Source: PALSA-1003 sp963791945 (lineage in GTDB: Bacteria; Pseudomonadota; Gammaproteobacteria; Burkholderiales; Casimicrobiaceae). From it: a stretch of DNA of 64,000 nucleotides. The notes below the pieces were generated by a model that was not told the origin of the DNA, searched no databases, and saw only the letters and a program-made list of their open reading frames with translations. The number at the start of each line of letters is the position of its first letter. Position 1 is the stretch's first letter. This document shows positions 45,701 through 52,966 of the stretch, one piece after another. Made by a program: the position numbers and the translations under genes. The stretch is from the NCBI GenBank assembly GCA_963791945.1, contig CAWBUD010000002.1, positions 3,100,001 to 3,164,000 of the forward strand. The letters run 5' to 3'.

Positions 45701-45915
45701 ACGTGTCGACGGACTTCGGCGTGCTTCGCGGTGACGCCGACGGGACCAGCGGCTGGCACGTAACCGGCGGTATGCCGAATTACGAAGTGATGCATCTCGA
45801 GATGCAGCCGTCCTCGCGAGTGCCGACTTGCACGAGCGGGCCCCCGAGTTGCAAGCGGATCCTCTACGCCGCGACGCATTCGAGAGGTATTTGGCAGATG
45901 AACCTCGGCAACTAG
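42721..45915 (+). CDS. Large exported beta-propeller protein with sialidase-type repeats
   Basis: The 1,064-residue protein starts after AGGAGAT. A signal or anchor helix (about 8-30) is followed by repeats typical of sialidase/Vps10-like propellers: SGGGVWRTDN, IYKSTNNGETWTKL and LYESTDGGATFTMVW contain Asp-box (S-x-D/N-x-G-x-T-W/F) motifs, and RIFVTHNADASD and STDFGVLRGDADG close the series. Twelve or more cysteines suggest a disulfide-rich periplasmic or secreted protein. No catalytic residues of sialidase are identifiable, so binding or an unknown hydrolase function is possible. A hairpin follows the stop. Confidence 0.8.
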   Translation: MRKNAVRIAVGASALASLAGLAVGLGIWLHREPFVSKFAGGDPDQLSSATTPGEGPIGGFEAYWSAARTYPANEIPPSVVENAKATFQRIALGDAQKGDPGAKGHKWNFYGPLMAAIQPGVTSFSGATNTTASRVTAMVVSPSCSAAQCRLWVGVSGGGVWRTDNALANNPDWKQLHPGDLDQASVGVLALDPTDKSWSTIYLGTGEGNRCSSGCEAGVGIYKSTNNGETWTKLADKCVDNPTNPCVTPGIDAFLGRGINSLVIDPRNANHIFVGSARGVRGLSHVIGNGGTITLEPGANLPGLYESTDGGATFTMVWDGSKPDPGPASFGVTELGLDPLNPDIVYVSAFDAGLWRRDAGAAQTAFGQVFAPQFFQAAGIDRTMFALTVKNNKTRIYLTDGTANGGGIGGALASNFWRLDNANQAAATLLASQAAGATAPAGNGNPFPATYNGWQNLTSKTASSPYFATDDFCTGQCWYDERVYTPAGMPDTVYVIGSNQYGEQPCDTKGVGCGNGRSNGREVLYSDTAGDPDAANNNRTFSDLSYDAQNTPASWCAYAPYGLTFCDRAPNGIHPDQHVIAINPGNPTQIFEGSDGGLILTSGTFTDISAQCDTPGRSGGGPLPPSSGSYTACKRLLSRAPTQISHIDKKLSSTLQFINVAINPSNSGEIMGGTQDNGTWSNPGNLGTNTFTQVIYGDGGNAGYDGTNPTWRFNEFTSGFSDANFRNGDPERWVIISAPIVNSGEGPAFYWPQIGDPNPVPGTHPIFSGAKHVWRSLAFGAGHAGSVPQDSTPDIASYEANCPEFVTSGAQDGCGDFRPLGGPYCDGLASTITIPSCIDQPGDLTGAVYGADRGGGSISWLARDGVDHGTLWAATSAGRIFVTHNADASDPANVAWHRIDSSTSGNSPTRFPSGIYVDPSDTGHAWVTYSGYNVATAATPGHVFEVRENGTAAGSGIFTNLNVEAGTSAFPTPTNNGDLPVSDIVRDDANKTLYVSTDFGVLRGDADGTSGWHVTGGMPNYEVMHLEMQPSSRVPTCTSGPPSCKRILYAATHSRGIWQMNLGN

Positions 45916-45934
45916 CTTCTCGGCTGAAGTCGGC

Positions 45935-45964
45935 GAAGAGGGCCGCCCTCCAGCGGCCCTCTTC
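45935..45964 (+). terminator. Hairpin terminator after the beta-propeller gene
   Basis: GAAGAGGGCCGC and GCGGCCCTCTTC form a perfect 12-base stem around a six-base loop, 19 bases after the stop. No T-run follows, so termination may be incomplete or the hairpin may protect the mRNA end. Confidence 0.65.
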
Positions 45965-46191
45965 CCCTGTTAGTCTGCGATGTCGCGCTCAGCTGGCAAG
46001 CGCACGTCGTCGCGGCTGGGTCACGCCGGCATGGGACTGACCGTCCTGCCAACGCGATGTGAACTTGCAGCTGGAACACGTCAGGCATTCGTCCCGCACG
46101 CCGGACGGGTTCGCAAATTGCGGCAATGCCGGGATGGCGTATTGCCATCGTTCTAGACGGCTGCTTTAGGGAAACGCAAGCGTCTGCACAG
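45965..46191. other. Non-coding gap
   Basis: Between the hairpin and the left direct repeat no credible gene is seen; an antisense frame of about 100 residues has no family-like features. Confidence 0.45.
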
Positions 46192-46222
46192 GGGTCGATC
46201 GCGGTCGTTCGCTCGACTCGAT
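46192..46222. repeat. Left copy of a 31-base imperfect direct repeat
   Basis: The segment reads GGGTCGATCGCGGTCGTT, then CGCTCGACTCGAT. It matches 47708-47738 at 28 of 31 positions, in the same orientation. The two copies bracket the lower-GC deacetylase/acyltransferase pair. Confidence 0.6.
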
Positions 46223-46269
46223 GCAATTAGGCTGGCGAGGACAGTCGCGGCGGTGGCAGGACAGACGGC

Positions 46270-46797
46270 TCAGAATGGGCCTAGTGCCGCGACGCGTTCG
46301 ATGAGCGCGGCTTTGTTCTCGGGCGAAAGCTCACGAAACCACTTAGCGATCACGTATTTGCGATTTGTTGCTTCATAGCCGCAGCGCATGCATACCTTCA
46401 GTGACTGTACGTTCCCAACGTAGGCAAACCATGCAGTGCATTCATCGAGTTCCTTTGCAGCCACCTCCATGATCAATTGGGCGACGCCACCAGCGACGCG
46501 ACATTCCTTCCAGAGGGCGGGCGGAAGGCGGGGATAGAAAGTCCTTCGCACGCAAAGGCCGCCTTCCAACCATGAGTTCTCGTGCGGTAGGAAGTTGCAG
46601 AACCCTACAGGCTCGATCTGATCTTCATTCCATCGGAAAAAAGCGACGTATTGCACCCACGAGGGCGACGCATCGGGCGGCGGGGCTGGGAATGGCTCAC
46701 GGAATATCGCCTGGAACAATGGCCCGGCGAAATAAGCCGCATTGTCGAAGCGTTGCACATGGAAGCGGTCCTTGAAGGTTTGGCCTTGCTGACTCAC
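46270..46797 (-). CDS. GNAT-like acyltransferase, deacetylase partner
   Basis: The GTG at 46797 overlaps the stop of the deacetylase gene (GTGA) and gives 175 residues; an upstream frame to 46881 exists but lies inside that gene. The protein has features of an N-acyltransferase fold, including WVQYVAFFRWNEDQIEPVGFCNFL, VAGGVAQLIMEVAAKEL and a C-terminal VGNVQSLKVCMRCGYEATN, which resembles the GNAT GN-x-x-S-x-x-x-x-x-x-x-GF end motif. The acceptor is unknown. Its coupling to the deacetylase suggests work on a cell-surface glycan, one enzyme freeing an amine and the other acylating it. Confidence 0.65.
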   Translation of the reverse strand: MSQQGQTFKDRFHVQRFDNAAYFAGPLFQAIFREPFPAPPPDASPSWVQYVAFFRWNEDQIEPVGFCNFLPHENSWLEGGLCVRRTFYPRLPPALWKECRVAGGVAQLIMEVAAKELDECTAWFAYVGNVQSLKVCMRCGYEATNRKYVIAKWFRELSPENKAALIERVAALGPF

Positions 46798-47654
46798 TTC
46801 GCGCTCCGCCTCAAAATGGTTTCGAACTCGTCGGGCGTCGCTACATCGACTGCTCCATGCGTAAAACGAGGAAGAAACCAACGGTCGGACTCCGCGGTCA
46901 CGAACGCATGGTCGACGGAGAATGCCGCACGGAGCCCGTATCTGGCACCATGCTCGGGCAGATATGTCTCGCGGAGGTACGGGGAAGCCTGCCCGTACGG
47001 AAAGGCAAAATACCGCGGCCGGCGGCGCGTTCGCTTTTCGATGAATGCGCCAGCCTGTCCAACCTGCACTTCACAGTCCTCGAATGTTTCCACCCGCCTG
47101 AAATCGCCTTTGATCTGCTCCTTTTGCGCGACCCGCGCCGCGCCGGGATGCACGTGATCCCAACTATGGCTCTCGATTCGAAGCCATCCCGAGGCATCGG
47201 CTTCCTGCCACCAATCGTCCGACCACCAAGGATGACCTGCGAGGCACGTGACCTCGAGTTCCTTCCGTGCTTCCGGCGACGCGATGACGAATGAAGTCAT
47301 CTCGACAGTGGGCTGCGCCTCGCCGACCTCAGCCGAGAAGTCCCTCAGGATATTGGCGAAGCCTTGCCTCCATCCAAAAGTCGGATGGATAGCGTCTTGC
47401 CAATCGAGGGAAACACCGTCGTCGCAGGTGAGCGCCACGCAGTTGCGGAGTGGTTCGCGTTCGCCGAGAAGCGCTTCGACGACCCAGCCAAGCGGGACGA
47501 TTCTGTGTCCCAGCCGATGTATGGTCCGCAGATCCGCAGCTAGGGCATCGTGGTCGTCGCTGGCATAGTCGGTCCCGACGCGGCACGAGTGGTAGCAGAT
47601 TACCGGCACCCTCACAAGCGAACCTGTGGCTGGGGAAATGCGAATTTGTACCAC
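46794..47654 (-). CDS. Polysaccharide deacetylase (NodB-like) family protein
   Basis: The 286-residue protein contains the NodB homology motifs in order: TCDDG (motif 1, catalytic and metal Asp), HSWDH within ESHSWDHVHPG (motif 2, metal His pair) and FAFPYGQASPYLRETY (motif 3). It should be a metal-dependent de-N- or de-O-acetylase. The N terminus (RVPVICYHS) is that of family members acting near the membrane, but no signal peptide is seen. The GTG at 47654 is one possible start; others lie within 15 codons. Its base composition is lower in GC than its neighbours. Confidence 0.8.
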   Translation of the reverse strand: MVQIRISPATGSLVRVPVICYHSCRVGTDYASDDHDALAADLRTIHRLGHRIVPLGWVVEALLGEREPLRNCVALTCDDGVSLDWQDAIHPTFGWRQGFANILRDFSAEVGEAQPTVEMTSFVIASPEARKELEVTCLAGHPWWSDDWWQEADASGWLRIESHSWDHVHPGAARVAQKEQIKGDFRRVETFEDCEVQVGQAGAFIEKRTRRRPRYFAFPYGQASPYLRETYLPEHGARYGLRAAFSVDHAFVTAESDRWFLPRFTHGAVDVATPDEFETILRRSAK

Positions 47655-47707
47655 GGGAGGACGAGCCTTGAGTATCCGGTCTTGCCCAGGACTTGCCTAG
47701 GCAGCTT

Positions 47708-47738
47708 GGGTCGAACGCGGTCGTTTACTCGACTCGAT
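47708..47738. repeat. Right copy of a 31-base imperfect direct repeat
   Basis: It matches 46192-46222 at 28 of 31 positions. It runs into a near-perfect palindrome (CTCGACTCGATCGAATCGAG, 47727-47746 region), which the left copy lacks, so the two ends are not equivalent. Confidence 0.6.
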
Positions 47739-47783
47739 CGAATCGAGGTACAGTTTTCCTGACGCACAAAACGGGAGACCCAG

Positions 47784-47870
47784 ATGATCCAGGCCACCCA
47801 CGGCGTTGCCAAGGCGATCCGCCGCGAAGCAGACGGCCTGATCAACCAAGCAATACGCCAACCCGACTGA
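47784..47870 (+). CDS. Possible 28-residue small protein
   Basis: An ATG follows GGGAGA at good spacing and opens a 28-codon frame beginning MIQATHGVAKAIRRE and ending NQAIRQPD, which would form one amphipathic helix. It is too short for composition tests, and only the ribosome site and the helical pattern support it. It lies directly upstream of the 75-residue protein gene. Confidence 0.3.
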   Translation: MIQATHGVAKAIRREADGLINQAIRQPD

Positions 47871-47882
47871 GAGCCGAGCGCG

Positions 47883-48110
47883 GTGTTCAAGATCGAAGTC
47901 GAAGACGACAAGGGCATCTGGACCGACGTGCGCGGCGAGGATGGCCGCGTGCTGACCTACGAGACGGAGGACGCCGCGCGCGCCGCGCTGCGCGAGCGCT
48001 TCCCCGTGCTCGTGCAGATGGAGAAGTACGGCGATCGCAAACGCACGCGGGTCATCCGCATCCTCGCCGACGACGAGGACGACTGGCCGAAGCGGCCCCC
48101 AGGCTCCTGA
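47883..48110 (+). CDS. Conserved-looking small acidic protein of unknown function
   Basis: A GTG start gives 75 residues with a beta-rich beginning (FKIEVEDDKGIWTDVRGEDGRVLTYETEDAARAALRERFP) and a short basic segment before an acidic DDEDDW. It is soluble, and no family name can be given. Codon use is like that of the chromosome. Confidence 0.6.
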   Translation: MFKIEVEDDKGIWTDVRGEDGRVLTYETEDAARAALRERFPVLVQMEKYGDRKRTRVIRILADDEDDWPKRPPGS

Positions 48111-48122
48111 TCGCGATCGGCT

Positions 48123-48309
48123 CTACCGGTCGAGCTCAGGATAGTGGCGGAAGATGCCCCGCTCGTTGAACGCGAGGCGGCGTTCGGATGCAAGGTACGG
48201 AGCGATGCGCTTGCGCGCCGCCACCCGCACGCATAACGCCATCACATGCCCATGTCGGCGCGCGTGCCGTGCCATCGCTCTCGCGCCAGTAGTAGAGCTC
48301 GTAGCGCAA
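48123..48309 (-). pseudogene. Internally deleted glutathione S-transferase remnant
   Basis: A TTG at 48309 opens RYELYYWRES, the classical start of a GST (as in YELYYWPEIQGRGEF). After about ten codons the reading frame changes and the rest is a GST C terminus, RVAARKRIAPYLASERRLAFNERGIFRHYPELD, ending at the stop at 48123. Some 150 central residues are missing. A deletion with loss of frame explains both halves. Confidence 0.6.
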
Positions 48310-48322
48310 CGGGGGAAGCCTG

Positions 48323-48511
48323 TCAGGTTCTCCCTTGGCGCGGGCCGAGGAAGTACCAGAGAATCAGGCCTACCAGCGGCAACACTAGGACCACGATCAC
48401 CCAGAGGATCTTCCTGTCGTTGGCCGCGGAGCTCTGCAGGATGTTGATGATCGCCCAAATATCGCCGATGAGAACCAGAATGCCGAACAGGCTGTAGCGC
48501 ATGTCGAACAT
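48323..48511 (-). CDS. Small membrane protein, PLDc_N (cardiolipase N-terminal) family
   Basis: The 62-residue protein starts after AAGGAG. Two helices (FGILVLIGDIWAIINIL and ILWVIVVLVLPLVGLILWYFLG) with the turn SSAANDRKILW and the end GPRQG match the PLDc_N domain found as a stand-alone two-helix protein. Its role is unknown; the full-length parents are cardiolipin synthases. Confidence 0.85.
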   Translation of the reverse strand: MFDMRYSLFGILVLIGDIWAIINILQSSAANDRKILWVIVVLVLPLVGLILWYFLGPRQGRT

Positions 48512-48559
48512 GGCTTCTTCTCCTTGTGCAAGGGTCGATTCCGGCCCGAAGTCGATACG

Positions 48560-48765
48560 CTACACATACTTGTACGCCAAAAGAAGCAGCCCGCCGAGGG
48601 CGAGGTAGAGTAGCAGGGAAGGCGCGCCGACCTTGAGGTCCTGGAACGGGCGAGCCACGCGATTCGCCACATGGAATGCCGCGCCGCCCGGAGCAGGGCG
48701 TAGAAGACGAACACGAGCAGCACGCTCGGCAGGAAACCGCCTGCTGCATCGAGGCGCGCAGGCAC
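48560..48765 (-). pseudogene. Small two-helix membrane protein, probably frameshifted
   Basis: The upstream part is read from about 48765 (ARLDAAGGFLPSVLLVFVFYALLRAARH, one membrane helix). After about 48670 the coherent sequence continues in another frame as VARPFQDLKVGAPSLLLYLALGGLL and ends YKYV at 48560, a second helix. One base must be gained or lost between them. It lies upstream of the PLDc_N gene in the same direction. No family is recognised. Confidence 0.4.
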
Positions 48766-48972
48766 TCCACGCCGATCATTCTAATCGCCTGCCCCCTCGG
48801 CGCTTTAAACCTTCGCAGGAGCGGCCGGCTTCCGATGCCCGGAGGCCCTATGCGCCGAGCGGCGCCAAGTCGATCGTCTTGCGCAACAGTCGGTTACATC
48901 TGACGCGAATCCGAAGCGCTTTCCGGCGAGATGGAGACGGCCTACAATCATGTTAACCGTCGAAGGATGGTG

Positions 48973-49632
48973 ATGATGCATAGGCATCTTCTTCGCGCAG
49001 GTTCGATCGTAATGATGCTCGGCACGTTCGCTGCGCCGCTTGCGCACGCGGAGATCTACACGTGGATCGACGCGTCCGGGGTGACCAACGTGAGCAACCT
49101 TCCGCCGCCGGACGGCGCGAAGGTGACCAAGGTCCAGCATGCGCCCCCGCCGGAGATCGTCGCGCGCGAGGACGCCGCCCGCGAGGCGGCCCGCCGCGCC
49201 GAGACGCAGGCTCTCGCGGAACGCGTGCGACAGCTCGAGGACGAGGCGCGGCAGATGCCGCCGCCGGATTACCGACCCGTCATGGCGCCGCCGCCGGTCA
49301 TCCAGTACATCGTCCAGGCACCACAGCCGCCGATGCAGCAGACAGTCGAAGTGACGCAGCCCGGCTATGGCGGATACGGTTACGGCGGATACGGATGCGA
49401 TCCGTCATGGTTCGGTTGCTGGTGGCCCGGTTTCTATCCGGCGAGCGTCATCGTCGTCGGCACGCCGAATGTCCCGAACAAGCGTCCGATCCATCACGGG
49501 CAGAACGTGACCGGCCCTCGACTGCCGCCGCCGTTCGGGCCCCCACTCGTGCCCAACTTCGGCCCTTCGAAGCCACAGAGGGTCGTGGTCCAGCCTCCTT
49601 TCACGACCTCGCTGGGAATGAAGCGCGGCTGA
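48973..49632 (+). CDS. DUF4124-domain exported protein
   Basis: The start at 48973 (48967 and 48976 are near alternatives) follows AAGGATGG. The 219-residue protein has a signal peptide (to about LAHAEI), the DUF4124 domain EIYTWIDASGVTNVSNLPPP, a short helical segment (DAAREAARRAETQALAERVRQL) and a Pro/Gly/Tyr-rich tail with GYGGYGYGGYGC and WFGCWWPGFYP. DUF4124 is common in betaproteobacterial envelope proteins, and its function is unknown. Confidence 0.88.
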   Translation: MMHRHLLRAGSIVMMLGTFAAPLAHAEIYTWIDASGVTNVSNLPPPDGAKVTKVQHAPPPEIVAREDAAREAARRAETQALAERVRQLEDEARQMPPPDYRPVMAPPPVIQYIVQAPQPPMQQTVEVTQPGYGGYGYGGYGCDPSWFGCWWPGFYPASVIVVGTPNVPNKRPIHHGQNVTGPRLPPPFGPPLVPNFGPSKPQRVVVQPPFTTSLGMKRG

Positions 49633-49663
49633 GAGAGCGCGGCGCTCGTCCGCACGGGCGTCC

Positions 49664-49951
49664 CATGAACATCCTCGCGGTCGACGGCCCCGCCCACGTC
49701 ATACGCCGGGACGCGCCGCTCGCGCCCGATCGTCATTCGGCGCCGAAGCCCGACTGCACGGTCGAAGAATACCTGGCGCTCCTCGACGCGACTGGCGGTT
49801 CGTCTCCCACGAGGACACCGTCACTTACGAGGACCGCGTGCAGGATCTGCGGCGATGGGTTCCCGACTCGGCCACGCGCCGCGCCATTCTTGCCGAGACG
49901 CCCGTGAAGCTCTTCGGTTTCGATCGCCCAACTGCGCCTCGCTGCTTCTAG
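49664..49951 (+). pseudogene. Internally deleted amidohydrolase-2 remnant
   Basis: The start encodes DGPAHVIRRDAPLAPDRHS and CTVEEYLALLDATG, the beginning of a TIM-barrel amidohydrolase of the pyrone-dicarboxylate hydrolase type (the first metal His pair appears as AHV). After about 48 codons the frame changes; the remainder, VQDLRRWVPDSATRRAILAE, then TPVKLFGFDRP and a stop at 49951, is the usual C terminus of the same family. About 180 central residues are gone. Confidence 0.6.
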
Positions 49952-50010
49952 CTCGGATTCCTTACGCGTTCCTGACGCGCATTTGGTACGATTCGGGCAA
50001 CGAGGGGGCC

Positions 50011-50193
50011 ATGAGAATCGTGCGTCTGTTTGTCGCTGCGCTCTGGTTTGCCGCGCCCGTGTTCGCGCTTGCCGACGCGATCAAACTCATCATCCCCACC
50101 GCGCCGGGCGGCGGAACCGACGCCTACTTCCGCGTGCTGGCCAAGGCGGCCGAGCCGTACTCGAAAGAGCCGCTGGTGGTTGCGAACGACTAG
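50011..50193 (+). pseudogene. Truncated Bug/TctC-type receptor remnant
   Basis: After a GAGGGGG ribosome site the frame encodes a signal peptide and the first Bug strand (IKLIIPTAPGGGTDAYFRVLA), then stops after VVAND where full members continue for about 260 residues. Only 60 residues remain. The acyl ligase gene starts nine bases after the stop, so the truncation may have joined a promoter to that gene. Confidence 0.7.
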
Positions 50194-50202
50194 GCCCCTC
50201 GC

Positions 50203-51663
50203 ATGCAGACCTTGGTCGGCGCGACGCTGGAGCAATACGCCTTGCATGACGACGCTAGGATCGCTTTCGCGTTGCCCGAGCGCGACGTCACCTATGCCGA
50301 GCTGCTCCGACGGGCCCGGACCTGCGCAGCATGGCTCGCGAGCGAAGGCCTCGCGCCGACCGAGGTCATCGGCGTCACGATCGCCGAAGACCTAGCGCAT
50401 ATCGTCGCGAGCTTCGCGCTCCTGCTTCTCGGCGTCCCGCAGGTGTGCCTGCCGACCCACGATCCGGCGGAACGACGCTCCATCCTCGCCGAGCGTCTCG
50501 CGGTGCGTCGGGTCATTGCCACCGATCCTCGTTACGGTCTCCCGGGACTTGCGCCCCTCCTGCTGACATCCGAGCGCGCCGCCGCAGGAACGAGCCTGTC
50601 GCCCGAGGCGATCGCCGCCGATCCCCACGCGCCCGCCATCTACTATGCAAGCTCGGGGGCGACCGGCGAGCCCAAGCTGTTCGCGCTCAGCGGGCGATCG
50701 CTGGCATGGCGAGCCCAGCGCATCGCCGAATCGGAGCGGGCACAGCCGGGATACCGGTCGCTGACGTTCGTCCCGGTCGAAGACTCGATGGCCAAGAGCC
50801 GGCTGCTCACGTGCACGCATCTGGGCTTCACCTCGGTCGTTCCGGGCAAGCGCCCGCTTTCATCGGTTCAGGAGATCTGCCTCCAGCAGGGCGTGACCTG
50901 CCTCGAGCTCACGATCCTGCAGGCGTCGATCCTCGCGAGCGAGGCGGTCGATGCCCGTCGACTGCCCGGAGAAACGACGGTGTACGCGACCGGCGCCACG
51001 GTGCCCGCGGCTTTGCGCCGAACGTTCGAAGCCCGGTTCGGCGTGCCGATGTTCGTGCATTACGGCGCGCGGGAGTTCGGCCGCATCTCGTCCACGTTTC
51101 CCGGTGGTGATCGCGCGGATTTCGACTCCGTAGGCGCTCCGGTACCGTGGATCGACATCGAGATCGTCGACGGCGACGGAAAAGCGCTTCCAGCCGGCGC
51201 CATAGGCGAATTGAGAGTGCGCTCGGAGTGCATGACCCACGAGTATCATCGCGACCCGGTCGCGACCGCCCGGCATTTCAAGGATGGCTGGTTCTATCCC
51301 CGGGACCTCGGCTGCCTCGCCGATGGGGTCCTGCGCCTCTATGGCCGCTCCGACGACATGATGAATCTCAACGGCATCAAGATTTTTCCGGCCGAGATCG
51401 AGCGCGTGCTCGAGGAGCATCCGGCGGTGAAGGCTGCCGCGGCGTTCTCCAGGGCATCGGCTGCGCACGGCGACATCCCGGTCGCGGCGGTCGAGCTGCA
51501 CGATTCGGCGAGCGTCGCCGTCGAGGAGCTCATGGCTTGTGCGCGGAAGCGCCTCGGCATGCGCGCACCGAGACGGATCATCGTGCTCGACGCGCTGCCG
51601 CGAAACGCCGCGGGCAAGGTCGTAAAGCGCGAGCTCGCCGACCTCTTGGCCGGGGTCAGGTGA
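50203..51663 (+). CDS. Adenylate-forming enzyme (AMP-dependent acyl ligase)
   Basis: The 486-residue protein has the ANL-superfamily core motifs: A3 YYASSGATGEPK, A5 YGAREFGRIS, A7 YPRDLG, A8 GRSDDMMNLNGIKIFPAEIE and A10 LPRNAAGKVVKREL. Such enzymes activate an acid as its acyl-AMP and load it on a thiol. The next gene encodes an acyl carrier protein, so ACP loading rather than CoA ligation is likely. The A3 loop begins YYASSG instead of the usual TSGTTG, and the binding pocket cannot be read with confidence. It is the first gene of a tight four-gene operon. Confidence 0.88.
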   Translation: MQTLVGATLEQYALHDDARIAFALPERDVTYAELLRRARTCAAWLASEGLAPTEVIGVTIAEDLAHIVASFALLLLGVPQVCLPTHDPAERRSILAERLAVRRVIATDPRYGLPGLAPLLLTSERAAAGTSLSPEAIAADPHAPAIYYASSGATGEPKLFALSGRSLAWRAQRIAESERAQPGYRSLTFVPVEDSMAKSRLLTCTHLGFTSVVPGKRPLSSVQEICLQQGVTCLELTILQASILASEAVDARRLPGETTVYATGATVPAALRRTFEARFGVPMFVHYGAREFGRISSTFPGGDRADFDSVGAPVPWIDIEIVDGDGKALPAGAIGELRVRSECMTHEYHRDPVATARHFKDGWFYPRDLGCLADGVLRLYGRSDDMMNLNGIKIFPAEIERVLEEHPAVKAAAAFSRASAAHGDIPVAAVELHDSASVAVEELMACARKRLGMRAPRRIIVLDALPRNAAGKVVKRELADLLAGVR

Positions 51664-51665
51664 CC

Positions 51666-51944
51666 ATGACCACGAAGATCTCGACGGCTCGCCAGGCCGT
51701 GTTCGAAGCGCTTAAGGCGGCGGCCCCGGATACGTTCAACGAGGAAATGCGGCGCTCGTTCCTCGCCAACGGGTCGAGCGTGAAATTCGCCGATCTCGAG
51801 ATGGATAGTCTGTCGAAGATGGAGTTCTGCATCGCCATCGAGCTGTCGACCGGCGTCACGCTGCTGCCATCGCAGCTCATCGCGCTCGGATCGACCGATG
51901 CGGTCCAGCGCCGGATCGACGACGCGTGGGGATCCGGCCGGTGA
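51666..51944 (+). CDS. Acyl carrier protein
   Basis: The 92-residue protein has the carrier-protein fold with DLEMDSLSKMEFCIAIE, where the Ser of DSL is the site for 4'-phosphopantetheine. It starts two bases after the ligase stop, and its own TGA overlaps the GTG of the hydrolase gene. It probably carries the acid activated by the ligase to the hydrolase or to another enzyme. It is not next to fatty-acid genes, so it is specialised. Confidence 0.88.
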   Translation: MTTKISTARQAVFEALKAAAPDTFNEEMRRSFLANGSSVKFADLEMDSLSKMEFCIAIELSTGVTLLPSQLIALGSTDAVQRRIDDAWGSGR

Positions 51945-52966
51945 CCGTCATTTCGAATTCCTCGTCCGACCCTTCCGGCCGCCCCGCGTCCGGGCGTCTG
52001 CACCAGGCGCTACGGCTTTATCGCCGGCGCATCGCCCGCTGCCGCACCGAAAATCAGCGCAACCGGGTCCATATCGCGCTCGAAAACTACATGACACCCG
52101 TGGAGGTGCGGCACTTCTGCGCCGCGCTGGCGGAAGACCCGGCCGATTCGCCGAGCCGGACCTGGATTGCCGGCCTCAACGGATTCCTCCCGACCAAGAA
52201 AATCCGAACGGTGGAATTCGAACGCAGAGGACTCTGCAAGGGGGCGACGCGCTATACGGCGGACACCGCATCTCGGGAGCAGAAAACGTTGATCCTCGCG
52301 TTTGCCGGGCACTTCCAGCGTCTGATGGTGCCGACGCCTTCGGTGCTCGATTGCTTCGACCCCGCGCTCTACGACGTGATCCTGCTGCGCGATTTCGCGC
52401 GGGCGTTCTTCAGCCGCGGCATCCCGGGGCTTGGAGATGATTTTTTCGCGATGCTTTCCAACCTGCGGCAGGCCGCGGAGCTGGACGCCTATCGGAACTG
52501 CATCGCGCTCGGCAGCAGCTCGGGCGGACTGCCGGCGCTGCTGGCCGCGATCGTCCTCGGGTTGAGGCGCGGCGTGTCGATCGGCGGCATGGACTTCGCC
52601 GAGTTCGCGGCCAGGCTCGAGCGCGACGGGTTGAGCGAGGCGCCTTACGCGGCGACGCTCGCCTCGAGACCTGAGCCGTTTCCCGAGCTGCAGCTCGTTT
52701 TCTGCCGCGGTCATCCTGTCGATTCCGCGGCAGCGACCGCGCTGCACAGGCGGATCCCTTCGAACCTCCGGGATGTGAACTGCAAAGGGCACGGCGTGAT
52801 TCCGACGAAGCTGATGCGCCGACGCCTGCCATCGTTTCTGGCGGATGTCCTTGGCCAAGGATTGGAGCAGGACTCGCCGCCCGTGGCTCGACGGCCGATC
52901 CGTCCGGTTTCGGCCGATCGTCTGCCTCGCGCTTCTTTCGACGAACAACAAGGAGCTGGCTCATGA
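51941..52966 (+). CDS. Alpha/beta-hydrolase-like protein of the ligase-ACP operon
   Basis: The GTG at 51941 overlaps the ACP stop (GTGA) and gives 341 residues (a GTG at 51926 is also open). The nucleophile elbow is GSSSGGLPAL after NCIAL, and the only late His in a good position is CKGHGVIPTK. The N-terminal 90 residues and the segment VLDCFDPALYDVILLRDFARAFF have no family that I recognise. A role as thioesterase or acyltransferase acting on the ACP product is inferred from position. Its last 30 residues overlap the next gene's start. Confidence 0.65.
   Translation: MTVISNSSSDPSGRPASGRLHQALRLYRRRIARCRTENQRNRVHIALENYMTPVEVRHFCAALAEDPADSPSRTWIAGLNGFLPTKKIRTVEFERRGLCKGATRYTADTASREQKTLILAFAGHFQRLMVPTPSVLDCFDPALYDVILLRDFARAFFSRGIPGLGDDFFAMLSNLRQAAELDAYRNCIALGSSSGGLPALLAAIVLGLRRGVSIGGMDFAEFAARLERDGLSEAPYAATLASRPEPFPELQLVFCRGHPVDSAAATALHRRIPSNLRDVNCKGHGVIPTKLMRRRLPSFLADVLGQGLEQDSPPVARRPIRPVSADRLPRASFDEQQGAGS

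Noticed and set aside
45912..46226. A 104-residue minus-strand frame in the gap after the beta-propeller gene
   Set aside because: It includes the terminator hairpin and has no protein-like pattern.
46192..47738. Integron cassette interpretation of the repeat-flanked pair
   Set aside because: The repeats lack the GTTRRRY/RYYYAAC core sites of attC, and the two copies do not fold alike.
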